64,000 nt of DNA from a bacterium. GTDB lineage: Bacteria > Verrucomicrobiota > Verrucomicrobiia > Verrucomicrobiales > Akkermansiaceae. The translations under genes and the position numbers were made by a program. Location of the stretch: assembly GCA_018222765.1 (NCBI GenBank), contig JAAEZT010000019.1, positions 1-64,000 on the forward strand, given 5' to 3'. Below the pieces are notes generated by a model. That model saw only the letters and a program-made list of their open reading frames with translations, was not told the DNA's origin and did not search any database. Position 1 is the stretch's first letter; every line of letters starts with the position of its first letter. Of this stretch, positions 42,179 through 51,268 are shown one piece after another.

Positions 42179-43435
42179 GAGAACCTCGTCTCCCAGAACC
42201 ACCATTTCCACGGAACCCTTGACAGTTTTGTCGAGGAAGGGCGTGTTGGAGCTTTTGGACTTCATAAACCCCTTCGAGACCGTCGTAACCTTGTTAGGAT
42301 CGAAAACAATAAGGTCTGCTGGTTTGCCTTCAGCAACTTCTGCGACATCGAGACGCATCATGCGACGAGGTTCGGCGGAGTATCGCTTCACTAGAAGCTC
42401 CCATCCAAAATCGCCATTGGCCACAAATCGGTCATAAAGAGAGATTAGGGCATGATCGAGGCCGACGAGTCCATTCGGCGCATCGACAAACGCTTGTGAT
42501 TTTTCAAACTCAGTATGAGGTGCGTGATCCGTTGCAATGAGGTCGAAGACGCCTTCTTTCAGCCCCTCGAGAAGAGCCGCGTTATCCTCGGCGGTTCGTA
42601 GAGGCGGATTCATTTTATAGTGTGTGTCGTAGTCGCCAATATCCTCAGCACGGAACATCAAATGATGCGGAGCGACTTCGGCGGTCACGTGAGCTCCCTT
42701 TTCTTTCCACCAACGAATCGTCTCCATGCCAATCTTTGAACTGACATGTTGAATGTGCAAATGCGCTCCGGTGGCGTGTGCGATGCGAATATCACGGTCC
42801 ATACAAATCTCCTCGGCAAGAGCAGGCGTTCCCTGAATTCCAAGCCGATAACTCACAGGCCCTTCGTTGAGCGCACGGGGTCCCGCGAGCTGCGGATCTT
42901 CGCAGTGACTTGCGAAAAACATATCGAACTCCTTGCCGTATTCCATTGCGCGCTTAAGCAATGCCGCGTTAGGAACAGCATCACCATCATCGGTAAGCAT
43001 GAGAACTCCGGCGTCCTTCATCCCAGCGATGGGAGCCATCTCTTTCCCTTCACGACCGACTGTGATGCAACCTGAAGTGAGAATGGGAATGCGACATTTT
43101 CTGCCAATTTCCATCACACGATTCACGACGGCAGCAGAGTCGATTGACGGCGCGGTATTTGGCATCATGACAACTCCGGTAATACCCCCGTTGATCGCGG
43201 CTTCGGATCCATCAAGAATGGTCTCTTTTTGTTCCTGGCCGGGCTCACGGAAATGAACGTGGGCATCAAACATGCCCGGCATGATCACGGTCCCGGCACA
43301 ATCAATGACGCGCGCACCTTCAGGTGCATCCATAACCGAAACAGCTCTGATGGTTCCATCGACGATCCAAACATCGGCGCGGGTTGGAGCATTATTTTCG
43401 GTGGCGACGTCTCCCCCTTGTAAAAATAGATTCAT
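42167..43435 (-). CDS. pyrC: Dihydroorotase (type I)
   Basis: A 422-residue amidohydrolase that closes carbamoyl aspartate to dihydroorotate in pyrimidine synthesis. The metal-binding HVHFREPGQEQKE lies after the strand VIMPGMFDAHVHF. Other landmarks are MPNTAPSIDS, the His of FASHCEDPQL, HIQHVSS and the catalytic Asp of LIATDHAPHTEFEK. ATG 43435 is chosen; the in-frame start at 43513 would run deep into pyrB. ATG 43435 overlaps the pyrB stop (ATGA). It is the last gene of purD-pyrR-pyrB-pyrC. Confidence 0.95.
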   Translation of the reverse strand: MNLFLQGGDVATENNAPTRADVWIVDGTIRAVSVMDAPEGARVIDCAGTVIMPGMFDAHVHFREPGQEQKETILDGSEAAINGGITGVVMMPNTAPSIDSAAVVNRVMEIGRKCRIPILTSGCITVGREGKEMAPIAGMKDAGVLMLTDDGDAVPNAALLKRAMEYGKEFDMFFASHCEDPQLAGPRALNEGPVSYRLGIQGTPALAEEICMDRDIRIAHATGAHLHIQHVSSKIGMETIRWWKEKGAHVTAEVAPHHLMFRAEDIGDYDTHYKMNPPLRTAEDNAALLEGLKEGVFDLIATDHAPHTEFEKSQAFVDAPNGLVGLDHALISLYDRFVANGDFGWELLVKRYSAEPRRMMRLDVAEVAEGKPADLIVFDPNKVTTVSKGFMKSKSSNTPFLDKTVKGSVEMVVLGDEVLLER

Positions 43436-44343
43436 GATGTTTGTGGTTTGAGTCCGTAAAGCACTGACATGCGGGCGGCGATTCCGTTCTCTACTTGTTG
43501 GGAGATGAGGCAACGTTCATAATCGAGGACATCGTCACAAAGTTCGACACCTCGATTGATCGGTCCGGGATGCATCACGTAGATTCCTTCTTCGCTGATT
43601 TGCTTGAGTCTCTTCTGGGTGATACCAAAGACCGAGTGATACTCGCGATCGCTTGGGTAAAACGGCGCCTCCTGACGCTCCTTCTGAACGCGAAGAAGAT
43701 ATACCGCATCGGGGCCCCACCTCATCGCCTCATCATAATTGGTAAAGCGTTTGAAACGGGTGTGCGGAACCAAACTCCCCGGTCCGCAGTAAGCAATTTC
43801 GACACCGAGTTTATCCAGAATAGTGCTGGTTGAGCGAGCAACCCGGCTATGGAGAATATCACCCGTGATCAGGACTTTCTTTCCGGGCAGATCGGGATGA
43901 ACTTCCCGCAGGGTAAACGCATCGAGTAGAGCCTGGGTTGGATGGGCATGCGCTCCGTCGCCAGCATTGATGACGGAGGCTCCGGTTTGCCGTGCAATGG
44001 CTGCCGGTTGCCCGGAAAGTCGGTGACGAACGACGATGTAATCGGCCCGCATGGCTTGCAATGTATCGATGGTGTCGCGAACGGATTCCCCTTTCGTCAC
44101 CGAGGAATGGGGAACGTCGAATATCGTTACGTCGGCCGAGAGCCGCTTGGCTGCAACTTCGAATGAGGACAAGGTCCGCGTGCTCGGCTCATAGAAAAGC
44201 ATCAGCACGGTCTTTCCGTTGAGCGCCGGCACTTTTTTCACCGAACGCGTAAAGAGATCCTTAAAGGGCTTCGCTTGATCTAAAAGGTGGATGATTTCCT
44301 CGCGGTCGAGAGAGACGATATCCAGGAAATCTTTGCGTGCCAT
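43432..44343 (-). CDS. pyrB: Aspartate carbamoyltransferase catalytic subunit
   Basis: A 303-residue transferase joining carbamoyl phosphate and aspartate. Carbamoyl phosphate-binding FYEPSTRTLSSFEVA and the domain-closing GDGAHAHPTQALLDAFTL are intact, with the aspartate-binding RVQKERQE and HPGPINRGVEL. No regulatory subunit gene (pyrI) is adjacent. pyrR lies 12 nt upstream and pyrC overlaps downstream, typical of the pyrR-pyrB-pyrC order. Confidence 0.96.
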   Translation of the reverse strand: MARKDFLDIVSLDREEIIHLLDQAKPFKDLFTRSVKKVPALNGKTVLMLFYEPSTRTLSSFEVAAKRLSADVTIFDVPHSSVTKGESVRDTIDTLQAMRADYIVVRHRLSGQPAAIARQTGASVINAGDGAHAHPTQALLDAFTLREVHPDLPGKKVLITGDILHSRVARSTSTILDKLGVEIAYCGPGSLVPHTRFKRFTNYDEAMRWGPDAVYLLRVQKERQEAPFYPSDREYHSVFGITQKRLKQISEEGIYVMHPGPINRGVELCDDVLDYERCLISQQVENGIAARMSVLYGLKPQTS

Positions 44344-44355
44344 GGTTTGAGGATT

Positions 44356-44880
44356 TTACTTTTTAGAGGTGATTTCGACGGCGTCTTCGCCATCAGTGTT
44401 TTTGAGTCGGACCAACACATGGTCCAGTCGATTAGTTTCCAAAATCTTTCCGACATAATCTCCTACCATTGGAAGCTCGCGATGCCCCCGGTCAATCAAC
44501 ACAGCTAACTTAACCGAGGACGGACGCCCATAATCAAAGAGCGCATCAAGGGCTGCTCGAATAGTTCGACCAGTGAAAAGGACGTCATCGACGAGAATGA
44601 TATGTGCCTCATCGACAGGAAAATCGATCTCGCTACTTTGCAGTTTTGGGTTTTCGTGCAGATGTTCGAAATCATCTCGATAGAGCGAAATATCGAGCAC
44701 TCCTAGCCGGACATTGGCGCCCTTCTCCTTCAGGAGACAAAAAACACGCTCAGCAACTTCGTCTCCGCGACTGCGAATTCCGACAAGGTCAATATTGCCG
44801 TCGACTGAAGCTTCAAAAATTGAATCCGCCAGACGAGACACGGCCGTCGAGATGGCTTGGGGATCGAGAGCTAGACTCAT
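44356..44880 (-). CDS. pyrR: PyrR: pyrimidine regulator/uracil phosphoribosyltransferase
   Basis: A 174-residue phosphoribosyltransferase-fold protein. The PRPP-binding motif VDDVLFTGRTIRAALDAL is clear, together with GIRSRGDEVA and the Arg/Lys-rich DRGHRELPMVGDYVGK. In Bacillus PyrR binds pyr leader RNA when UMP is high. Here the 32 nt between purD and pyrR contain no anti-antiterminator-like sequence. The protein may act on an upstream or distant leader, or only as an uracil phosphoribosyltransferase. Confidence 0.94.
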   Translation of the reverse strand: MSLALDPQAISTAVSRLADSIFEASVDGNIDLVGIRSRGDEVAERVFCLLKEKGANVRLGVLDISLYRDDFEHLHENPKLQSSEIDFPVDEAHIILVDDVLFTGRTIRAALDALFDYGRPSSVKLAVLIDRGHRELPMVGDYVGKILETNRLDHVLVRLKNTDGEDAVEITSKK

Positions 44881-44912
44881 TCGCTTCGCACGTGACGATA
44901 CCTTTGTTTCGA

Positions 44913-46166
44913 CTAGAAATGCAAGCGCCCAATATCGGATCGACGCTGACTTCCATCAAAATGCACCTTGGAGGCCTCCGCGTGGGCTTTTTCCACAGCA
45001 TTCTCTCGGGAGTCCCCTCCAGCTACAATTGCCAAAACGCGTCCTCCATTGGTGGCCCATCCACCGTCCTGCTTTTTGGTGCCCGCGTGGTAAATACGAG
45101 CATCTTCGACATTTTCAAGACCAGAGATAGGATCGCCTGAGCGAGAGGATTCAGGATAGCCCGCCGAAGCAAGGATACAGCAGACCGACCAGCCTTCATT
45201 GAAGCTCAGGAGCTCGGATTGCAGATTACCCTTCGCTCCCTCAAGACAGAATTTAGCGAGATCACCAGAAATGAGCGGCATGACCGCCTGGCACTCGGGA
45301 TCTCCGAAGCGGCAATTATACTCGATGATCTTGGGGCCGTTTTCCGTGAGCATTAGTCCGAAGTAGAGGAAGCCAACGTAGTCGAGTTCATCCTTCTCCA
45401 ATCCGGCCACGGTCGGAGCAACGATTTCATCATCAATTCGCTTCATCAGTTCTGGATCAACAAGCCTTCTGCTGGCGACAGCTCCCATTCCTCCGGTATT
45501 TGGCCCTTCATCTCCTTCCCCGATTCTCTTGTAATCACGGGCCGGAGTAAGGATGAGGTAATCTGAACCGCTCACTGCGGCGAAGATAGAAATTTCTGGG
45601 CCAACGAGGCATTCTTCGACGAGAAGACGCCCTGGGCCAAAGCGACGTTCCACCATCACTTCATTCAAAAATTTGTCAGCTGTTTCTTTGTCTGGGCACA
45701 CGGCAACCCCTTTTCCGGCGGCCAACCCGTCGAATTTGAGAACGGTGGGATATTTTCCGGCAATGGCAGCTTGAGCTTCGTCGATATCGGCACAACCGGC
45801 GGCATCTCCTGTTGGAATGTGATGACGTTGCATGAACTCTTTCGCAAATTCCTTGGAGGCCTCCAGCTGGGCTGCTGCGAATGGTGGCCCCCAGCAAGGA
45901 ATTCCCACATCCTTACAGCGATTGGCTAATCCGGCTTCAGTCACGAGATAGCTTTCCTCTCCGGCGACACAAAGATCGATTGAATTAGCCGTCATCCAGT
46001 CGATCAACGACTCGAGATCGTGCGCCGCAACCATACCGGCCCCTTCGATCTCATGAATGGCCTCACTTCCGGGAAAACAAAAGACCTCAGGATGACTCTC
46101 GGATTCGCGAAGAGCCCTAATTAATGCATGTTCACGTCCGCCTTTTCCAACAACACAAATTCTCAC
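44913..46166 (-). CDS. purD: Phosphoribosylamine--glycine ligase
   Basis: A 417-residue ATP-grasp enzyme for the second step of purine synthesis. It begins RICVVGKGGREHALIRAL, followed by PTVLKFDGLAAGKGVAVC, VEECLVGPEISIFA, DEGPNTGGMGAV and YNCRFGDPECQAVMP. GTG 46166 is chosen because it gives the canonical N-terminus and coincides with a predicted transcript start; an in-frame start at 46280 would add 38 unrelated residues. It heads a purD-pyrR-pyrB-pyrC transcript and diverges from fdhD. Confidence 0.95.
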   Translation of the reverse strand: MRICVVGKGGREHALIRALRESESHPEVFCFPGSEAIHEIEGAGMVAAHDLESLIDWMTANSIDLCVAGEESYLVTEAGLANRCKDVGIPCWGPPFAAAQLEASKEFAKEFMQRHHIPTGDAAGCADIDEAQAAIAGKYPTVLKFDGLAAGKGVAVCPDKETADKFLNEVMVERRFGPGRLLVEECLVGPEISIFAAVSGSDYLILTPARDYKRIGEGDEGPNTGGMGAVASRRLVDPELMKRIDDEIVAPTVAGLEKDELDYVGFLYFGLMLTENGPKIIEYNCRFGDPECQAVMPLISGDLAKFCLEGAKGNLQSELLSFNEGWSVCCILASAGYPESSRSGDPISGLENVEDARIYHAGTKKQDGGWATNGGRVLAIVAGGDSRENAVEKAHAEASKVHFDGSQRRSDIGRLHF

Positions 46167-46172
46167 GGGCTC

Positions 46173-46201
46173 GACATAGCGAAAGCCGGGCCGAATGGCA
46201 A
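46173..46201 (-). promoter_or_regulatory. Predicted promoter of purD operon, leaderless geometry
   Basis: Minus strand TTGCCA (46201-46196), 17 nt, TATGTC (46178-46173) predict a start at 46166, the G of GTG. The -35 is five of six and the -10 three of six. A leaderless start would exclude a 5' leader for PyrR or purine-responsive control at this promoter. Confidence 0.42.
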
Positions 46202-46318
46202 AATTCAAAATAGAAAATGAAGAAAGGATGCTATTTGGGAACTTGAGGACTTCCTCTGAATTCCGTATTTGCCGGACCATTCCATGGCTCTGCTTTGGAC
46301 AGGGTTTTTCTCCTCACT

Positions 46319-46348
46319 TTGACAGTCGGTTGTCGAGCGTTTTACCTG
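46319..46348 (+). promoter_or_regulatory. Possible promoter of fdhD
   Basis: A perfect -35 TTGACA (46319-46324) is followed after 17-18 nt by a poor -10 (TTACCT or TACCTG). The transcript would start near 46355, just before a perfect TTCTA-CGC-TAGAA inverted repeat. The weak -10 suggests dependence on an activator, but this is inference. Confidence 0.35.
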
Positions 46349-46358
46349 CTTGAAGTTA

Positions 46359-46371
46359 TTCTACGCTAGAA
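46359..46371. promoter_or_regulatory. Operator-like inverted repeat before fdhD
   Basis: TTCTA and TAGAA are perfect inverted copies separated by CGC, centred 26 nt before the fdhD ATG. This could be a regulator site or start-site element. No matching factor is known from the window. Confidence 0.3.
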
Positions 46372-46390
46372 CCATTCTCCGTCATCAGTC

Positions 46391-47179
46391 ATGAATCCCC
46401 GATCAAGAGAATCCTCAATTCACAAAATAAGTCCAGCCGGTGATTCCCTGGTGCAGGATCATCTCGCGGTGGAAGAACCACTTCAGGTCATCGTGGACGG
46501 AAAACCTCTCGCTGTCCTAATGAGAACTCCGGGCGATGATGAAGTTCTGGTATTCGGGTTCCTGATGACAGAAGGGATCATTTCGGACATTAATGAGGTG
46601 AAACGAGTCGACCTCGAGGCGAGAGAAAATCACGCCCTCGTTTTTCTCGATGATGATCATGAATGCGATTGGGAGAGATTAACGCGTCATTTATTTTCAG
46701 CCTCCTCCTGTGGCTTGTGCGGAAAAGCGACGATCGATGCGATTCTTCAAAATCATCCCGCCATCGAATGTCCGCTGGAACTCAATCGCGATGTCCTTTT
46801 GGCGGCTTCGAAAAAGATGCGCTCGGTTCAAGCCACTTTCGAGTCAACAGGAGGGCTCCACGCTTCGGGGATTTTCTCCAAAGATGGAGAGTTACTGATG
46901 CTCCGCGAAGATATTGGACGCCACAACGCGCTCGACAAGGTCATCGGAGAAGGCTTACGCAATTCGATAGACTTGAAAGATTGCTTTCTCCTTCTCTCGG
47001 GTCGTATCTCATTTGAACTGATGCAAAAATCGCTCGCAGCAGGAATCTCTTTTGTTGCCGGAATCTCTGCGCCGTCGTCTCTTGCCGTCGATTTCGCAAA
47101 GAACTCAAACCAGACCCTGGTAGGCTTTTTACGACCTCCCACACTAAATCTCTACACGGGAACATTAACCGATGATTGA
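46391..47179 (+). CDS. fdhD: Formate dehydrogenase accessory sulfurtransferase FdhD
   Basis: A 262-residue protein that transfers sulfur from cysteine desulfurase to the molybdenum cofactor so that formate dehydrogenase becomes active. The sulfur-carrying loop SSCGLCGKATID is present, as are FGFLMTEGII, TGGLHASGIFS, LREDIGRHNALDKVIG and LLLSGRISFELMQKSL. No formate dehydrogenase lies in the window. The last 28 nt overlap the convergent sdaA gene. Together with tRNA-Sec at 57296-57388 it suggests a selenocysteine formate dehydrogenase elsewhere. Confidence 0.95.
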   Translation: MNPRSRESSIHKISPAGDSLVQDHLAVEEPLQVIVDGKPLAVLMRTPGDDEVLVFGFLMTEGIISDINEVKRVDLEARENHALVFLDDDHECDWERLTRHLFSASSCGLCGKATIDAILQNHPAIECPLELNRDVLLAASKKMRSVQATFESTGGLHASGIFSKDGELLMLREDIGRHNALDKVIGEGLRNSIDLKDCFLLLSGRISFELMQKSLAAGISFVAGISAPSSLAVDFAKNSNQTLVGFLRPPTLNLYTGTLTDD

Positions 47180-48783
47180 TCTTCGGTCACAGGCGCGCAT
47201 CCGCACCCAGATCCACAGCCGCTGAGTCGCTCGGCAATCTTTTCAGCAGTCGGGGTAATGGAAAGCCCACCGAGATTTGTGCAGCGTAATTCGCGGGGAA
47301 TCTGCTTCGCCACTTGATTCATCGCAACGACAACTTCGTCGAAAGGAATCAGGTGATCGTATCCAGCCAAGGCCATGTTGGCACATGATAAAGCATTGGT
47401 GGCCGCCATGACATTTTTACCCAGACAAGGCGCTTCGACCCGGTTAGCGATCGGGTCACAAACCATTCCGAAACTGTTCTGTAACGCCATCGACGCTGCC
47501 GTAATTTGTTCATCGGTGCTTCCTCCCGCCAAATGAACAATGGCAGCAGCAGCCATTGCCGAACCGGAGCCACATTCAGCCATACAGCCGCCCTCTTCTG
47601 CAGCGAAAGTGGCATCCTTAGTGATAAATACCCCAATGAGACCAGCGACCAAAAATGCTCTTGCACGTTCCTCTTCGCTGACCGAGAGCGCGTCAGCCAC
47701 TGCCAGAACCGCACCCGGCATTGCACCGCAAGATCCCGCAGTTGGAGCCGCAACAATCACTCCCATCGACGATTTTACCTCCATGATCGCCGAGACGTAA
47801 CGAATGATGCGATTATTCATGTCTGCTGGAATCAATTTCCCGGCCTCCTCCGCCTGAACGATGCCAGGGCTTTGTGAGGGTAAGATACGATCCTCATAAC
47901 TTGTTCCGGAAAGCCCGCTTGTAACCGCCGCCGCCATCACTTCGGCTAGTTGCTTCATTTGTTGAATAACTTCGGTGGATGAAATTCCTCCACGTTCTGC
48001 CTCATAGGTCGCAGCAGCCTCCCAGAGTAATTTCCCCTTGAGTTGAGGATGGCTCAATAGTTCGCCACATCTCGAAAATGGCACCGCTAAATCCTTTCTT
48101 GAAAGCACAGGTAAAACCGCCTTCAACGCTCTAAATTTTTCAGCCTTGAGAAACTCTGCCAACTGGGCCGCATTCTCATACGAGTAGTCCTCCCTTGTAT
48201 CGATCCTAAATATTCCGCCACCTTCATTTCGAGGGAGCCACTCGCTCTTCTCCGAGTTTTCCAAAATATGGGTTTCAATTTCCGGTTCTCCATCAAACCA
48301 GAAAAGAAGTGAGTTAAGATCTCCAATTCCACCCGTTGCAACTCCATCGATCGCCTTTAATTCGATCATGCCACCACCTGTAGAAATCGCATCCAGAGCA
48401 TAGACATCACCGCTCTCACCCGTGACTTCCAAACGATAAAAATTGGGATGCGGAGCATCATAGTTTTCATAAACAACCTCCACTTCGATTCCCTCTGACA
48501 CGAGAGCCGTATCGACTCCGGTCATCCGGTCATCATCAGGGCTCCACCCCAAAATTCCGCTGTAGAGACCCATGTCGGTTCCCTGGTCTTTATGTGTCGT
48601 CACCAACGAACCATTAGGGTCATATCGAGCGACCAATTTCCTAATCGGTTCCCCAGCCAGATCGCGAGCAAGCCTTCCGATGCGATTGGCCGCGGCACTA
48701 TGAGAACTACTTGGTCCCCGCATGACCGGACCCAGCACGTCGTTGAAAATACTTGGAGGAATATTGTTCACTACGTAAGACAA
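47152..48783 (-). CDS. sdaA: L-serine ammonia-lyase, single-chain Fe-S type
   Basis: A 543-residue iron-sulfur L-serine dehydratase that converts serine to pyruvate and ammonia. The beta domain comes first (RGPSSSHSAAANRIG), then an ACT-like segment, then the alpha domain with APTAGSCGAMPGAVLAV, GGCMAECGSGSAMAA and FGMVCDPIANRVEAPCLGKN, holding the cluster cysteines. The C-terminus has an extra Cys-rich tail (CGSGCGC) not needed for the known cluster. The start is TTG 48783 or GTG 48771. It lies 41 nt downstream of uvrB on the same strand. Confidence 0.93.
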   Translation of the reverse strand: MSYVVNNIPPSIFNDVLGPVMRGPSSSHSAAANRIGRLARDLAGEPIRKLVARYDPNGSLVTTHKDQGTDMGLYSGILGWSPDDDRMTGVDTALVSEGIEVEVVYENYDAPHPNFYRLEVTGESGDVYALDAISTGGGMIELKAIDGVATGGIGDLNSLLFWFDGEPEIETHILENSEKSEWLPRNEGGGIFRIDTREDYSYENAAQLAEFLKAEKFRALKAVLPVLSRKDLAVPFSRCGELLSHPQLKGKLLWEAAATYEAERGGISSTEVIQQMKQLAEVMAAAVTSGLSGTSYEDRILPSQSPGIVQAEEAGKLIPADMNNRIIRYVSAIMEVKSSMGVIVAAPTAGSCGAMPGAVLAVADALSVSEEERARAFLVAGLIGVFITKDATFAAEEGGCMAECGSGSAMAAAAIVHLAGGSTDEQITAASMALQNSFGMVCDPIANRVEAPCLGKNVMAATNALSCANMALAGYDHLIPFDEVVVAMNQVAKQIPRELRCTNLGGLSITPTAEKIAERLSGCGSGCGCAPVTEDQSSVNVPV

Positions 48784-48824
48784 CTAGCCCCAAAAGAGGC
48801 CTCCCGTAAATACCACAATTCGAG

Positions 48825-51008
48825 TTACTTCTTCTTTTCTGGAATTTGGTAATCGCCCGGAGGTTTCCGTTTTGGGTCGGATTCCTCGATGCCCGCCCTC
48901 TTTTTGAGCTCCTTGATTTGGTCACGAAGATGAGCGGCCTTTTCAAACTCGAGACGAGATGACGCTTTTTGCATCTCCTCCTCCATCTCCCGAATCACCT
49001 CGACGGCGTTATAGACCATCTCATCTTCAGCGACCATGGAGGTATTTAGCTTTTGAGCCTCTTTGCTTCCCACTTCACGCTCATGCAGGCTTTTCTGCAC
49101 CGCCCGCTTCACACTTTGTGGTGTAATCCCATGCTTCTCATTGTGTGCCATTTGAAGGAATCGCCGCTTCTCGGTCACGTCGAGTAGGGTTTGGATGGAA
49201 TCGGTTACTTGGTCACAAAATAAAACACACTCCCCATGCACATGCCTCGCCGCTCTTCCGGCTGTTTGAATCAAGCTGGTGTCATTTCGAAGAAACCCCT
49301 CTTTATCAGCATCAAGAATGCAGACCAGCGAAACCTCCGGCAGGTCGAGACCTTCACGAAGAAGGTTGATTCCAACGAGAATGTCGAATTCGGCAGCGCG
49401 AAGAGCTCGCAGAATTTCAACCCTTTCAATCGCATCCACGTCGGAGTGAATGTAGCGAACTTTGAGCTCCACGCCTTGAAGATACTCCGTCAGGTCCTCG
49501 GCAGTCTTTTTAGTCAATGTCGTCACAAGGACGCGCTCACTCTTTTCAACGCGCTGTCGACAAAGTTCGATAGTCTCGTCGATCTGATCCTTGAGAGGTC
49601 TGAGAGTAAGAATCGGGTCGAGAAGTCCGGTCGGACGAATCACCTGCTCCACGATCAACTGCTGGCTTCCAAGGCTGACATCAAAATCTTCAACCGGCTC
49701 CAGCGAGCTGCTTGGGTTGACTTTTAAACGTCGGGAAAAGCTGGGGTCGAAATCAGGATCATTCCTCCCCTTAATCGGAATGAACATCTTATTATCGGGA
49801 CGCGAATTGACGATTTCAAATGGCCCCGGAGTCGCGCTGACATAGAGCCTCTGCTTAGTCATCTTCATATACTCATCGAAACGCAGGGGCCGGTTGTCCA
49901 TCGCGCTAGGGAGTCTGAAGCCATGATCGACCAAAACCGCCTTCCGGCTTTTGTCTCCTTCAAACATACCGCGAACCTGCGGCAAGGAAACGTGACTCTC
50001 ATCAACCATAAGCAGGTAGTCATCTGGAAAGAAGTCCAGTAAGGTGTATGGCCGATCATCTTTTTTGCGTCCCGTGATGTGTCTGGAGTAATTTTCAATC
50101 CCTTGGCAAAACCCCATCTCCGCCATCATCTCGAGATCGTATTCGGTACGCATACGAATGCGTTGAGCTTCGATAAGTTTTCCGTTTTTCTCAAACCACG
50201 CGATCCGGTCGTCGAGCTCCTGCCTGATGGCAATCATGGCGTCACGTAACTTGTCCTTTGAGCTGACGAACTGCTTGGCGGGATAAAACACGTAGGAAAC
50301 CATTTCATCGATCACATGCCCGCTCCGGGTGTCGATGGATGAAATACGATCAATTTCGTCACCAAAAAACTCCACTCTAATTGCAGTTTCCTCAAGAAAG
50401 GCCGGCCGAACTTCCACAACATCTCCCCTGACTCGAAAATTCCCCCGGAGAAAGGAAATGTCGTTCCGTTCAAAAAGGAGACTTACCAGCGAACCGAGGA
50501 ACTCATCACGCCCGATCTCATCTCCCCGCCGAATCCCGAACATCATGTCCTTGTAGTCCTCGGGATTTCCTAATCCATAAATACAACTCACACTCGCCAC
50601 CACAATGGTATCGTCCCGCGTTATCAATGAGCCCATCGTACTGAGCCGAAGCCGCTCGATCTCCTCATTGATCGACGAGTCTTTTTCAATATAGGTATCA
50701 GATCGCGGGATGTAGGCTTCAGGCTGATAGTAGTCGAAATAGGAAACAAAATACTCGACCGCGTTATTTGGGAAGAACGCTTTGAATTCCGAATAAAGTT
50801 GGGCCGCAAGAGTCTTGTTGTGACTCATGATCAGCGTGGGTCTCTGCACCCGCTCAATGACATTCGCCATCGTAAAGGTTTTTCCCGACCCAGTGACTCC
50901 GAGAAGCGTTTGATGCCTGTTTCCGATTTGAATGGATTTGACCAACTTGTTAATCGCCTGCTCCTGATCCCCTTTGGGAGAGTATTCGCTGGAAAGTTCG
51001 AAATTCAC
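48825..51008 (-). CDS. uvrB: Excinuclease ABC subunit B
   Basis: A 727-residue helicase-like nucleotide excision repair protein, somewhat longer than the usual 670. Walker A GVTGSGKTFTMANV, the beta-hairpin YFDYYQPEAYIPRSDTYIEK, VASVSCIYGLGNPEDY, DESHVSLPQ and GINLLREGLDLPEVSLV are intact. The C-terminal UVR motif (SSRLEFEKAAHLRDQI) that binds UvrC is present. A short polar tail rich in Lys and Pro follows. The start is GTG 51008. Confidence 0.96.
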   Translation of the reverse strand: MNFELSSEYSPKGDQEQAINKLVKSIQIGNRHQTLLGVTGSGKTFTMANVIERVQRPTLIMSHNKTLAAQLYSEFKAFFPNNAVEYFVSYFDYYQPEAYIPRSDTYIEKDSSINEEIERLRLSTMGSLITRDDTIVVASVSCIYGLGNPEDYKDMMFGIRRGDEIGRDEFLGSLVSLLFERNDISFLRGNFRVRGDVVEVRPAFLEETAIRVEFFGDEIDRISSIDTRSGHVIDEMVSYVFYPAKQFVSSKDKLRDAMIAIRQELDDRIAWFEKNGKLIEAQRIRMRTEYDLEMMAEMGFCQGIENYSRHITGRKKDDRPYTLLDFFPDDYLLMVDESHVSLPQVRGMFEGDKSRKAVLVDHGFRLPSAMDNRPLRFDEYMKMTKQRLYVSATPGPFEIVNSRPDNKMFIPIKGRNDPDFDPSFSRRLKVNPSSSLEPVEDFDVSLGSQQLIVEQVIRPTGLLDPILTLRPLKDQIDETIELCRQRVEKSERVLVTTLTKKTAEDLTEYLQGVELKVRYIHSDVDAIERVEILRALRAAEFDILVGINLLREGLDLPEVSLVCILDADKEGFLRNDTSLIQTAGRAARHVHGECVLFCDQVTDSIQTLLDVTEKRRFLQMAHNEKHGITPQSVKRAVQKSLHEREVGSKEAQKLNTSMVAEDEMVYNAVEVIREMEEEMQKASSRLEFEKAAHLRDQIKELKKRAGIEESDPKRKPPGDYQIPEKKK

Positions 51009-51063
51009 GGAATGATTGGCTACTTAGGTGATAGGACACTGGAATGTGCCCAAAAATAATGAC

Positions 51064-51092
51064 TTGTCAGCCGGGAAAGCCAGATTTACTTT
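51064..51092 (+). promoter_or_regulatory. Predicted promoter of entericidin-like gene, leaderless geometry
   Basis: TTGTCA (51064-51069), 17 nt, TACTTT (51087-51092) predict a start at 51099, the A of the ATG. The -35 is five of six and the -10 three of six. No Shine-Dalgarno sequence is present before the ATG. Confidence 0.42.
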
Positions 51093-51098
51093 AGTAGC

Positions 51099-51245
51099 AT
51101 GAAATTTCGACTTCCGTTGATAATTGGTCTCGCAACTTTCGCCGCCCTCTTTCTCTCTTCCTGCAACACATTCGTTGGCATGGGACGTGACTTCCAACGT
51201 TTGGGTCAAGGATTTGAAAATGCCGCCTACGGCAAGAAATTCTAA
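51099..51245 (+). CDS. Entericidin-like small lipoprotein
   Basis: A 48-residue lipoprotein. The N-terminal signal (MKFRLPLIIGLATFAALFL) ends in the lipobox LSSC, with lipidated Cys at about residue 22. The mature part NTFVGMGRDFQRLGQGFENAA resembles entericidins EcnA/EcnB (CNT...G-G-D...LG...A). Entericidins are small cell-envelope lipoproteins tied to stress-induced lysis; here a single copy occurs with no obvious antidote partner. It lies between divergent uvrB and convergent trxA. Confidence 0.8.
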   Translation: MKFRLPLIIGLATFAALFLSSCNTFVGMGRDFQRLGQGFENAAYGKKF

Positions 51246-51268
51246 TTTTTCACCACCTAACCAAAAGA

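Noticed and set aside
44881..44912. PyrR attenuator between purD and pyrR
   Set aside because: Only 32 nt with no binding-loop-like sequence or terminator.
49236..49727. Antisense frame of 163 residues within uvrB
   Set aside because: It overlaps intact UvrB motifs and has no independent start signals.
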